This document shows, one piece after another, positions 16,379 through 24,598 of a stretch of DNA of 45,475 nucleotides. The position numbers and the translations under genes are program-made. Numbering within the stretch: position 1 is the stretch's first letter; the number at the start of each line of letters is the position of its first letter. Under the pieces are notes generated by a model. That model was not told where the DNA came from, ran no database searches, and saw only the letters and a list, made by a program, of their open reading frames with translations. The DNA is from a bacterium (GTDB taxonomy: Bacteria; Desulfobacterota; GWC2-55-46; S146-80; JALXFI01): assembly GCA_027069035.1 (NCBI GenBank), contig JALXFI010000331.1:1-45475 (forward strand), written 5' to 3'.

Positions 16379-17731
16379 TCATATCTTCTTTTCAAGCCAC
16401 TTATCTATCAGAAGTTCTGCTACTTTTATATCTGCATCGTTTCTAACCTCGATAGAAGCTACAGGGCTACTTACTTCATAGATACCAATATTTTGACCAA
16501 ATAAGTTGCCCACACGAATAAACTCAGGATGGGTTGCACAACATACTCCCCTTAACTCTAAATAGGTAGGGTCTTTAATTATTCGCGGTGTTAAACCCTC
16601 GTCTAGAAGCTTGATCTTCCCCTTACATTCCTTCCATATTGACTTATTTTCACTTTTCACTGCCACAATAGTATCAAAACCATTTTTAACTAATTGACTA
16701 ATCATATTGTCTATTATGTCATGTGGACGGAATGGGAATGTTATCTCAAGGGTGACAAGTAGGTCAGGAAATATTTTTAAGGATTCCATTTTTTCAACGG
16801 TGTGTTGAAATACACGTTCGATATCAATATAGTCTTCAGAGTATATGGGGTCTCGTAAAAACGGCACTTCGGCACCCAAATTCTCTGCTAATTTAGCAGT
16901 TTTTATGTTATCAGTAGAAACTATAACCCTTTTAACATACTTAGACCCCCTGGCAACTTCTATAGTATAGTCTAAAAGTGGTCTGTCTTTCAGATATGGA
17001 ACCTCTCCCTTTACAGGAATAACTGCTATAATATTCAAATCATTTATATCAACATGGATATTATTCTTGATATCCGGCATCAGATCTTCCAGTATCTTGA
17101 CCACATTAACACATCTACTTGCCTCTCCATTTTGATGTATGCCGTGATAATGGAAGACCCTAGCTTCTGGTTCATATACTATTTTATATTTTTTACGCAG
17201 CATTTTTTCAGCCCATACCCTATCTTCGATATTCGTTATAGTCTCATCAAAAGGAGTTTCCTCCCATAAACTCCTCCTTATCATGCTGTTCGCATTGTGG
17301 AAAAAGCTATCTTTTCTTTGTACTCTTCTGTCAAGACCGAAGATTATAGAAAGATCACGCTTGTCAGAGTCTGAAGTAAAAGCGAGAGGTTCTTGTCGTC
17401 CATAAACCCCTGCTACCTCTTCATCCTGAAAATTTCTAAGAAGGCTCGACAACCATTTTTCATTGACAGGTATACAATGACCCGAAAGGCATACTATGTA
17501 ATCTCCTTTTGCCTCTCTTATACCCATGTTGAGAGCAAGACCAGGTCTATAATCCCTACATTTCACAATTTTCACTATATCAAATTGCTTAGCCTTCTCA
17601 ATCGTCTTATCAGTACTTTCATTATCCACCAGGATAACCTCAAAGTCCCGGTACTCCTGATTGAATACACTCTTCAGGCACATAGTTATCCATCTCTCTT
17701 CATTTTTAGTTCTGATAACAATAGAAACCAT
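16379..17731 (-). CDS. GT2 glycosyltransferase fused to a degenerate CMP-ulosonate cytidylyltransferase domain
   Basis: A two-domain protein of 450 residues. Residues 1-225 are GT2: MVSIVIRTKNEE, VILVDNESTDKT (32-43), and CLSGHCIPVNEKW (81-93) where the DxD motif is normally found. Residues 232-450 match NeuA-like cytidylyltransferases: IIAVIPVKG, PLLDYTIEVA, VIVSTDN, AEVPFLRD and a final IEVRNDADIKVAELL. The canonical ARGGSKxxPxKN loop that binds CTP is missing: VIPVKG runs almost directly into the LKDRPLL strand. This domain may therefore be inactive as a synthetase or bind its ligand differently. The gene follows neuA at 17740 by eight bases. A similar fusion is at 43952. Confidence 0.82.
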   Translation of the reverse strand: MVSIVIRTKNEERWITMCLKSVFNQEYRDFEVILVDNESTDKTIEKAKQFDIVKIVKCRDYRPGLALNMGIREAKGDYIVCLSGHCIPVNEKWLSSLLRNFQDEEVAGVYGRQEPLAFTSDSDKRDLSIIFGLDRRVQRKDSFFHNANSMIRRSLWEETPFDETITNIEDRVWAEKMLRKKYKIVYEPEARVFHYHGIHQNGEASRCVNVVKILEDLMPDIKNNIHVDINDLNIIAVIPVKGEVPYLKDRPLLDYTIEVARGSKYVKRVIVSTDNIKTAKLAENLGAEVPFLRDPIYSEDYIDIERVFQHTVEKMESLKIFPDLLVTLEITFPFRPHDIIDNMISQLVKNGFDTIVAVKSENKSIWKECKGKIKLLDEGLTPRIIKDPTYLELRGVCCATHPEFIRVGNLFGQNIGIYEVSSPVASIEVRNDADIKVAELLIDKWLEKKI

Positions 17732-17739
17732 TTGTTTAA

Positions 17740-18474
17740 CTAATTCTCTTTGTCCTCTTTAATAACGTCATCATATTTAATCTCATAGGAACCTATAGAC
17801 TGTTTTGCCTTTAATACATATTCAGCCAGCATAAGATCCTCTTTGGTTTTTATAATAATCGAAGTTTCTTTGCTTACAGGATAATACCCCACTTTGCCAC
17901 AAAATAAGGCGTATCCGTTCCTATCGAACTCCTTTATGAATGTTTTAGTTCGCCACATCATTATTGAATAAACAAATGGCTGGACAGGTTTAAGATCCTG
18001 AGTCTGTGCAAATACCTCACACATCTTAAAGTTAACGGGCTTGCCATCATAGATACAATGGACCTGCTCATTTTTTACTGTTATAAGGGTGTCAAGCCTC
18101 TTCTCAAGGAAATAACTTATAACCTCCCTTATTTCTTTACCCGTCTGCAATGGAGATGTAGGATTTACCCAAGCAACTATATCAGAGGGATATTTCAACA
18201 TAAAGTCATATACAACACTATCCGATTTAGTTGTGGATGAACCAAGTTCTTCAGGTCTAAGGTAAAAGTCTACCCCATAATGCCTTGCAATCTTTGCAAA
18301 GACTCCATAATCCGAGTTCAACACTATCTTATCAAACACCCCTGAGGACTTCGCCGCATCAATAGCATAGGCAATAAGGGGTTTCCCTCTCAATAGAGCA
18401 AGATTTTTTATCTTAAGGCGTGTGCTTCCTTTTCTTGCCGGGATCATAGCTATTATCTTCTCTTTTCTCTTCAA
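17740..18474 (-). CDS. neuA: CMP-N-acylneuraminate/ulosonate cytidylyltransferase
   Basis: This 244-residue protein has the NeuA signature IPARKGSTRLKIKNL (11-25), GKPLIAYAID, DKIVLNSD, FYLRPEELG and WVNPTSPLQ (110-118). It transfers CMP from CTP to a sialic-acid-like or other 2-keto-3-deoxy sugar acid. The start is a TTG at 18474, supported by GGAGG nine bases upstream; the first internal ATG would remove the first beta strand. The GGSK of the loop reads KGST, a tolerated variant. It lies between the GT2-cytidylyltransferase fusion and the UxaA-family dehydratase, which suggests that its substrate comes from that dehydratase. Confidence 0.87.
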   Translation of the reverse strand: MKRKEKIIAMIPARKGSTRLKIKNLALLRGKPLIAYAIDAAKSSGVFDKIVLNSDYGVFAKIARHYGVDFYLRPEELGSSTTKSDSVVYDFMLKYPSDIVAWVNPTSPLQTGKEIREVISYFLEKRLDTLITVKNEQVHCIYDGKPVNFKMCEVFAQTQDLKPVQPFVYSIMMWRTKTFIKEFDRNGYALFCGKVGYYPVSKETSIIIKTKEDLMLAEYVLKAKQSIGSYEIKYDDVIKEDKEN

Positions 18475-18501
18475 TGCCTATCTCCTCCTTATCTTAGACA
18501 A

Positions 18502-20145
18502 CTAATTATCTCCCCAACGCTTCCACAGTGTAAACTCATGATGCGTCTCAAATATGCCCTTTTGAGCTATCTCTCTATTAATCTTGGAGACATTTGTTAT
18601 TACGTCCCCCGAGGCGACTGAGAGAATATACTCAAAAAGTTCATCCCCCACTTCTTCAATAGACCTACCTTTAAGGACACTTTCTGTGAAGAAATCAACA
18701 TGCTTTTTCAAACCCATTTCATACCTGTTACCTATTTTAATCACCTGACTTAGAGCTGCACCAATAGGCGTACCTAGTCCTGTAGTAAAAGCTACAATCT
18801 GGGAACCCGAGAGACCAAGGGCTGTAGTTGATATTTGATCATAGCTTGGAGCATTCAGCACCCATAGTCCTCTTAAATCTTTATCATATATCCAGTCTCC
18901 GTAGTCAAGTACCCCTTCTATCACAGCGTTCCCACATTTTTGAGCGGCGGATGCAGATTTAACAAATATATTTAAAAGCCCTCCCTTTTTATTACCAGGG
19001 GCAACCTTCTGTCTACCTATCCCTGGTATTGGATATTGTTTGCTTATCCTATCAAAGGTTGGCAATAAGTCTCTCAATTTTCTTGCAACTTCCTCATTGC
19101 GCGCCCGCTCAGCTATTATATGCATATAACCATCAAACTCTGGGATTTCGGTAATGATTGCAGCTCCACCTCCTTTTACCAACTTATCTACTGCTCGACC
19201 GAGAACAGGATTAGCACAAATTCCAGAGAATATATCCGAACCCCCACATTTTAAACCCAATGTTAAGTATGATATAGGCAAAGGTTTTCGCCTACGTTTA
19301 TCAGCCACCCTCAGCAACTCCTTAATAGGTCCGTCAACAATCTGTTCGATTGCTTCCAACTCGCCGAGATAATGTTGGAGTTTATCGCTCATCACTCTCT
19401 TATCAAAATCAATTACTTTTGAACGAAGAAAAGGAATAATATTTTCTGGCGTTTCACTACAAGGCGTCAGATGTTCGCATCCAAGACCGAGTAGAAATAC
19501 AAATCCTATGTTTGGATGATTCATAATGCGAACCAAAATCTGTAGAAGTTCCTCCTTAGCTCCGCCTTCGGGTATTCCACAGCCTGATTCATGAGTAATA
19601 GCAACAACATCCGTCACATGGGGATATTTATGTAAAAGCCTTTTCCTTGCTAAGAAGGCTATATTCTTCACCGCTACTGCAGAACATTTCACTGTACTTA
19701 GTATAGCTACAATATTTTCTGTTCCTCCACCTTCTTTCCCATCAATTGTAACTTTACAAGGAAAACCTCTAAAAGTCCTCTTTAAAAGTAGAGGATCATA
19801 CCGACCTTTTTGGGGCGTGGTGGAAAATGTTTTATTAGAATATATCTCCGTCTCCATCTCACTGCACGCATTGTCATCAATTAATGACCCTGCGTCTATA
19901 AAACATCTCGCTTTTCCAATTGTAATACCAAAGGAGATTATATATTCTCCCTTATCTATATCTTTTATAGAAAAAAGACTACCTACAGGCATATCACTCT
20001 TCAATGTTATCTTTCTTGCGCCATCGTATAATACAAGCCCACAATGTAGAGGCTTTTTAGCTATGGCGATATTATCTCTAAGCTTATAGCCTGATGAATC
20101 TTCTGTAAAATTTGCCACAAAGGCATAATCTGAAAAACTTTTCAT
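18502..20145 (-). CDS. UxaA/GarD-family aldonate dehydratase in a CMP-sugar operon
   Basis: A 547-residue protein with both parts of the altronate/galactarate dehydratase family: an N-terminal SAF-type domain (about 18-95, with KLRDNIAIAKKPL and VGSLFSIKDIDKGEYI) and the catalytic region (120-540) with THESGCGIP, LGLGCE, LTLGLKCGGSDIFSGICANP, GGLLNIFVKSASA and FTTGLGTPIG. Conserved Cys residues expected for the metal site are present, so it looks intact. The family dehydrates sugar acids to 2-keto-3-deoxy acids and is normally catabolic. Here it sits in a biosynthetic operon 27 bases upstream of neuA, which suggests it makes the acid that is then CMP-activated. That role is inference. Confidence 0.85.
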   Translation of the reverse strand: MKSFSDYAFVANFTEDSSGYKLRDNIAIAKKPLHCGLVLYDGARKITLKSDMPVGSLFSIKDIDKGEYIISFGITIGKARCFIDAGSLIDDNACSEMETEIYSNKTFSTTPQKGRYDPLLLKRTFRGFPCKVTIDGKEGGGTENIVAILSTVKCSAVAVKNIAFLARKRLLHKYPHVTDVVAITHESGCGIPEGGAKEELLQILVRIMNHPNIGFVFLLGLGCEHLTPCSETPENIIPFLRSKVIDFDKRVMSDKLQHYLGELEAIEQIVDGPIKELLRVADKRRRKPLPISYLTLGLKCGGSDIFSGICANPVLGRAVDKLVKGGGAAIITEIPEFDGYMHIIAERARNEEVARKLRDLLPTFDRISKQYPIPGIGRQKVAPGNKKGGLLNIFVKSASAAQKCGNAVIEGVLDYGDWIYDKDLRGLWVLNAPSYDQISTTALGLSGSQIVAFTTGLGTPIGAALSQVIKIGNRYEMGLKKHVDFFTESVLKGRSIEEVGDELFEYILSVASGDVITNVSKINREIAQKGIFETHHEFTLWKRWGDN

Positions 20146-20180
20146 CTCATAAATCTCTTAATGAAATTACTATTATAAGC

Positions 20181-21386
20181 TTATAAAAGCTCTATATATT
20201 TATCTCCTAAAAACCGAATGTCTATCCACCTACTACCATATTTAAGACTCTTATTTACGGCCTCAATTATCGCTGTGGGAACAATGGAAGCCTTGAAGGT
20301 TGGTCTCACACCCTCAAAAGCTTCGATCTCCTTACCCTCAGACTCAACTCTTACCACATCCCTGAAAAATTGAAGAATACTTTCAATACCATATCCCTGA
20401 AAGGAGATATTACCCTTCTGATAGCCATAGATCGAGCAGAAATCAGGATTAGGCTCTTCAATCCCATCCGTATCATGGACAATGTAGATACCTCTTCTCT
20501 TCTGGTCTGCCTCAAAGCGTCCTTTTGTAGCAATCACCTTAATCTTCTGGTCAGACATGGCAGAAGAGGTTTCAGGGTCTATCCAGTTAGTAAAAAAAGA
20601 GGATGAAAATATCTCTCCTGATGGCATTCTCCACTCAACAATAGCCTGTATGGAATCATAGGTGTCAATACCCTTTGAAGCCAAGAACATCTTCTGCCCT
20701 ATTGCCATTGCCCTTAGGGGGAGGGCTTTAGTTGCAAAATATATGATATCTGCATAGTGGACACCGAGGTATTGGAATATATTCGTTGTTTTGGCCCAAG
20801 CCTTAAATCTCTCCAGAGGGATACTCTTTCTCTGACTGTATTCTATTATGAAATACAAAGGGGTGCCTATCCTGCCACTTAAAATAGTATCTCTTAGTTT
20901 CAGATTAGAACGGTCTAATCTCTTATGAAACTCTACAGCACAATAGACATTATATTTCTCTTGAAGTTCTATTAATTCCAGGACTTCCTTGACTGTAGGT
21001 GCAAGGGGTTTAACCACAAGTGTATGAAGATCATTTTCAATCGTCTTGCCTGCTATCTTCCGATGGAGATTGTCAGGAGTTACAACTATCGCACAGGCAG
21101 GTTTGGAGATTTTTAGGATTGCTTCTTCGTAAGCTTCAGAATTGTAATGACTTTCTGGTAGATATCTTGGTCGAATCTCAAAGCCAAAGAGTTTATTGAG
21201 CTCTGCAACTTTTTCCTTTAAGGCATCTATGCCTTCTGGGCTAGCGCCCGCAATATAAATATCAGCGAGCATATTCATACGTTTCCATTCATACACAGCA
21301 GGCAGAACAGTTCCGTAACCTTCCGTCCCCCTTCCACATACATACATACCTGTCCCTATGATAAGTATATTTATTCTTTGCAACAT
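20181..21386 (-). CDS. Gfo/Idh/MocA-family NAD(P)-dependent sugar oxidoreductase
   Basis: A 401-residue protein with an N-terminal Rossmann fold (NILIIGTGMYVCGRG, 6-20), the VVTPDNLHRK cofactor segment (101-110), the catalytic Lys-Pro of VVKPLAPT (K126) and GVHYADIIY with His210 in the substrate domain. The family oxidises or reduces sugars, inositols and sugar-nucleotide intermediates. It is longer than most members (330-380). Directly upstream of the dehydratase, it could oxidise a sugar or reduce an intermediate on the way to the aldonate; this is inference. Its stop codon lies within a 14-base palindrome (20173-20186). Confidence 0.83.
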   Translation of the reverse strand: MLQRINILIIGTGMYVCGRGTEGYGTVLPAVYEWKRMNMLADIYIAGASPEGIDALKEKVAELNKLFGFEIRPRYLPESHYNSEAYEEAILKISKPACAIVVTPDNLHRKIAGKTIENDLHTLVVKPLAPTVKEVLELIELQEKYNVYCAVEFHKRLDRSNLKLRDTILSGRIGTPLYFIIEYSQRKSIPLERFKAWAKTTNIFQYLGVHYADIIYFATKALPLRAMAIGQKMFLASKGIDTYDSIQAIVEWRMPSGEIFSSSFFTNWIDPETSSAMSDQKIKVIATKGRFEADQKRRGIYIVHDTDGIEEPNPDFCSIYGYQKGNISFQGYGIESILQFFRDVVRVESEGKEIEAFEGVRPTFKASIVPTAIIEAVNKSLKYGSRWIDIRFLGDKYIELL

Positions 21387-21470
21387 GGATGTAAATTCTG
21401 TTAAGTATCCAGATCTTTTTAAGTCTTTTGACTGTAGAATGGAAAAATTTATAAATATGCTATCCGAAAG

Positions 21471-22466
21471 CTAACCTTCTATAACCTCATCTATTACAGC
21501 ATCTTTATAGCGATGACATGTCCTGCAGGGTTTCATCTCTAAACGTCGTTTTTCCATATGAAGTCTTCTAAGGCTCTCCATTTTCTCCCCCAACCACACT
21601 TCTTTAATAGTATTCTCTTTCAAGTTACCTATAGGTATGTCAATGTCCCAGTCCGCAATGCAGACCGGAATCAACCCTGTAGAGGTGATGGTTATCCTTT
21701 GCCATAGAAACTGACATACAACCTCTTCATCCTGCTCAACGCTTCTTAAATGATAATCATGTTTGATGTTAAAACTTATATTGTCTGTAATAGGTTTAAA
21801 CATCTCATAGTATTCTCTAAGTTTACCCTTCGTGTATTCATATATCCCCTGAACCTTCACCTTAGGAAACCCCTTTCCAAATCTTTCTTTGAGTTCATAG
21901 AGTTGTTTAACCTTTCTATATATGTCATCGAAGCTAAGGGGTGTACGAAGATTATTATAGTGTTCTCTGAGAGAATCGATACTGATTGTTATATAATCGA
22001 GACCTGCTTTAATAAGCTTCATGTCAAAGTCTTTACTAAGGGCAGAGCCATTGCTAAGCAGAGATATTTCCTTAATTCCGGCTTTTCTTGCATATTCGAT
22101 CATATCTATAAGCATAGGATTTAGCGTTGACTCACCTCTCCAGCTTAACCTTATCGAATAAAGATTGTTTGCAGCACATTCATTTATACCCTTCCTATAA
22201 AGATCGAAGTCCATGTCAACATATGCATGTTCCTTCTTAAAATGCCTTCTAAAACACATAGGACAGGTTAAATTGCAACGAGAACTTGCCTCAAAATCCA
22301 CATGCAATGGGAAAGGGGCCACATAAAACCAGCGAGGATAATTAAACCATTGGAAGCGATTTTGAAAATAATAAAGTGGGAATCGGCGCTCCTCTTCCCA
22401 ACGTCGCTGTCTTTCTCCTTCGTCTATGCATGCCTGATTTATATTTATCTTTGTCTTAAGCCTCAT
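21471..22466 (-). CDS. Radical SAM/SPASM-domain protein
   Basis: About 331 residues from the ATG at 22466, chosen because GGAGG lies seven bases upstream; the longer frame from 22481 would overlap that site. The radical SAM cluster motif is CNLTCPMC (C64, C68, C71), preceded by the PLHVDFEASSR strand. The C-terminal part carries Cys residues (CQFLW, CIADW, CRTCHR) of a SPASM/twitch auxiliary cluster. Relatives act on peptides or small molecules, and those in polysaccharide loci have no assigned reaction that I know of. It sits between a methyltransferase and an oxidoreductase, and a paralogue with similar organisation is at 40910. Confidence 0.82.
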   Translation of the reverse strand: MRLKTKININQACIDEGERQRRWEEERRFPLYYFQNRFQWFNYPRWFYVAPFPLHVDFEASSRCNLTCPMCFRRHFKKEHAYVDMDFDLYRKGINECAANNLYSIRLSWRGESTLNPMLIDMIEYARKAGIKEISLLSNGSALSKDFDMKLIKAGLDYITISIDSLREHYNNLRTPLSFDDIYRKVKQLYELKERFGKGFPKVKVQGIYEYTKGKLREYYEMFKPITDNISFNIKHDYHLRSVEQDEEVVCQFLWQRITITSTGLIPVCIADWDIDIPIGNLKENTIKEVWLGEKMESLRRLHMEKRRLEMKPCRTCHRYKDAVIDEVIEG

Positions 22467-22494
22467 TTTTAATCCTCCCATTATCGATTGCTCG

Positions 22495-22512
22495 AGTAAT
22501 ACAACTATTACT
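22495..22512. repeat. Small perfect hairpin upstream of the radical SAM gene
   Basis: AGTAATA at 22495-22501 and TATTACT at 22506-22512 form a seven-base stem with a four-base loop in the 85-base gap between the methyltransferase and radical SAM genes. It is AT-rich and has no U-tract, so it may be a weak RNA hairpin or chance. The rest of the gap shows only the ribosome-binding site. Confidence 0.3.
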
Positions 22513-22566
22513 AAGCATCAGTCCCTCACTAATCAAAGTAACTCAATGGAGTCACCTATATGGCAC

Positions 22567-23421
22567 CTATATCTTTTGTAATACAAATATTTTGTGATAA
22601 CCATATTCTCCAAAATTTGGTAACTTACTCGCAGCATCGAATATCTCTTCGTCATAAGTAAACTGTTTGATAAACTTTCCCAATATGACTTTATGGTATA
22701 ATACTCTTGTAATTAGCATGTATGTGGATGCATGGTATATCTCTTTTATAAGCTTATACTTACCACGAATATAATTTTTTAGATCTTCGTCTCTTAAGAA
22801 GACATTGTGCCAGTTACCAGCCCTATCCATCTTCATCTTTAGTTTTGCCCTAACAGCGTTCAACCGCTCAACAGCATCAACACTTCCTTCCAATAAAATA
22901 AGTCTTCCTCCCCTCTTGAGAACCTTTCTAATCTCATCTAATGCTTGCTGTTGGAGTTGCCATGAAGGGAGATTTATCACAACACGTGTTGAACAGACAA
23001 CATCAAACTCCTCCTCATACAAAGCTGAAAGTTCTAAGATGTCATGACATTCAAATCTAACCCTGCTTACTAATTGGGGATAGTCATCGTGCATAAGACT
23101 AATCGCGTTTTTTATCATCTCCTTTGAAAAATCAATTCCTAATAAACGCACGTCCTTTAGCCTCTTGGCGTACTCCAGAGTGGAATATCCATTGCCACAC
23201 CCTATATCCAGCACATACTCTCCTTTACGAATTTCTCTGACAACATTTTGTATCTCTAACTCCCTAAGGTTGGAGTCCTTTAAGGTCCCACCTTGCCCTT
23301 TGCTATCTATAAAATAATCACTTTCCCAATCGATGACCTTCAAACTATCAGTCTTCTCTCTATTTAGTACGGCTTGTTGATCCCAGTAATCTTTAATTTT
23401 CTTTTGTAACTCTGATTCCAT
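22567..23421 (-). CDS. Class I SAM-dependent methyltransferase
   Basis: About 284 residues from the ATG at 23421, which has AGGAGG six bases upstream; an ATG at 23436 lies before that site. The SAM-binding motif YVLDIGCGNGYST is followed by LLGIDFSKEMI, DVVCSTRVVINLP and RKVLKRGGRLILLEG, all typical of class I methyltransferases. The acceptor may be a sugar hydroxyl, an amine or a free acid; nothing in the sequence decides this. It opens the module with radical SAM, oxidoreductase and UxaA-like genes. A 98-base gap lies upstream. Confidence 0.85.
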   Translation of the reverse strand: MESELQKKIKDYWDQQAVLNREKTDSLKVIDWESDYFIDSKGQGGTLKDSNLRELEIQNVVREIRKGEYVLDIGCGNGYSTLEYAKRLKDVRLLGIDFSKEMIKNAISLMHDDYPQLVSRVRFECHDILELSALYEEEFDVVCSTRVVINLPSWQLQQQALDEIRKVLKRGGRLILLEGSVDAVERLNAVRAKLKMKMDRAGNWHNVFLRDEDLKNYIRGKYKLIKEIYHASTYMLITRVLYHKVILGKFIKQFTYDEEIFDAASKLPNFGEYGYHKIFVLQKI

Positions 23422-23442
23422 TCGATTCCTCCTCATCTATTT

Positions 23443-23448
23443 ATTATA
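23443..23448 (-). promoter_or_regulatory. Possible -10 promoter element before the methyltransferase gene
   Basis: On the minus strand a perfect TATAAT lies 22 bases before the preferred ATG of the methyltransferase, in one of the few gaps of the locus. No convincing -35 element at the right spacing is seen, so this is only a candidate internal promoter. Confidence 0.2.
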
Positions 23449-23534
23449 CACAAAGGAGTTGCAACGTATGATTTCCAAGGACAATTTTGCTGCCCCTGCT
23501 TATTTCTTGGTCTTTGTAGAACTCTCAATATTCC

Positions 23535-24596
23535 TTATCCAAGATAATCTTCAGCTAAAATACTTTCAATCTGCCCAACAACATTAAATATACCATCCGT
23601 CAGAATTGATGCCAAAGTGGTAGAATTGTTATAAAGTCTTTGCCTCTCTTCAATATCTTTTAAAAAATCCTCAATAATGTCTCCCATCTCATCATTATTT
23701 ATAAGAGATACTTCACGTTTTATTCCTTTAACAAAACCCCTTTCTATCAATGGTGAAATATTTTTCACCTCTGTGTCTATTGAAGGCAGAACAAGTGTGG
23801 GTATACTCAACGCTATCATTTCGTATACAAGAGTCCCTCCAGATGTTATAGCTGCTTCACATTGGGATTGAAGATATACTAAGTTTGTACAATTTTGTAT
23901 AAGTTGCACTCTTCTTTTTTTGTCTTTGTTGAGCAAAATGGTTTTTATGTCTTGTAAGTATTTGAAAGCAGGACCTAATGCTATCAGGATTCTGAAAGAG
24001 TTATAATTATTCGAAAGCAATACATTTAAAACTCTTGATGAAATATTACAAGGGTCCGCTCCTCCAAAACAAATGAAGAGATTCCTAATAACTGGTGAAT
24101 AACTTGTACGTTTATAATTAGATATCTCAGGGGCAATCACCATATAGTCAATACCAAGCAAATAACAGGTTTTTAGTGAGCAATAGCGTTTTTCATCATG
24201 AGCAGTTAATGAAGGGTTTATTAACAATGTAGGTTCAATAAACTCCGTACTCACATCTTCATATACAACAGTTATAAGCTTCTCCTGATTGGCAAGATCT
24301 ATAATATGCTTTTTCCCATCTCTTAGATCAATATAAATGATAGCATTCAATTCTTTCGCAAGACAAACTATCTCCTTAGCCTCTTCTAAAGGCTTAACAT
24401 TTCTGTCCAGAACTTCCACATGGAAACCACTACTTTTGACTAAATTCACCCCCTCTGGATAGTTTTTCATTATAAACAGCAAATCTACATCTCTTCTTTT
24501 CAGTTCGTAAGCCAACCGCAGACATTTGAAGACATGTCCCATAGCAACACCATATATGTTACCTCCATCTACTCTGAAGATTATCTTTCTGCTCAT
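23535..24596 (-). CDS. PseG/SpsG-like UDP-sugar hydrolase
   Basis: A 353-residue GT-B-like protein resembling PseG, the UDP-2,4-diacetamido-2,4,6-trideoxy-altropyranose hydrolase of pseudaminic acid synthesis. It has FRVDGGNIYGVAMGHVFKC (7-25) with the likely catalytic His21, then ICFGGADPCN in the C-terminal domain and TSGGTLVYEMIALSIPTLVL. PseG has G-x-G-H-x-x-R-C; here the Arg is Lys. The family releases UDP so that NeuB-type synthases can condense the free sugar with PEP. It lies two bases after the NeuB-like gene, a natural pair, but no PseB, PseC or PseH is present in the window. Confidence 0.78.
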   Translation of the reverse strand: MSRKIIFRVDGGNIYGVAMGHVFKCLRLAYELKRRDVDLLFIMKNYPEGVNLVKSSGFHVEVLDRNVKPLEEAKEIVCLAKELNAIIYIDLRDGKKHIIDLANQEKLITVVYEDVSTEFIEPTLLINPSLTAHDEKRYCSLKTCYLLGIDYMVIAPEISNYKRTSYSPVIRNLFICFGGADPCNISSRVLNVLLSNNYNSFRILIALGPAFKYLQDIKTILLNKDKKRRVQLIQNCTNLVYLQSQCEAAITSGGTLVYEMIALSIPTLVLPSIDTEVKNISPLIERGFVKGIKREVSLINNDEMGDIIEDFLKDIEERQRLYNNSTTLASILTDGIFNVVGQIESILAEDYLG

Positions 24597-24598
24597 TA

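Noticed and set aside
16379..17731. Possibility that the GT2-cytidylyltransferase fusion is an artefact of a missed stop codon
   Set aside because: The frame is open across the junction, the linker (about residues 222-232) is short and a second protein with the same order exists at 43952.
20173..20186. Perfect 14-base palindrome TTATAAGCTTATAA at the stop of the Gfo/Idh gene
   Set aside because: Such short AT-rich palindromes are expected by chance in a window of this size and composition; no terminator U-tract or repeat copies are seen.
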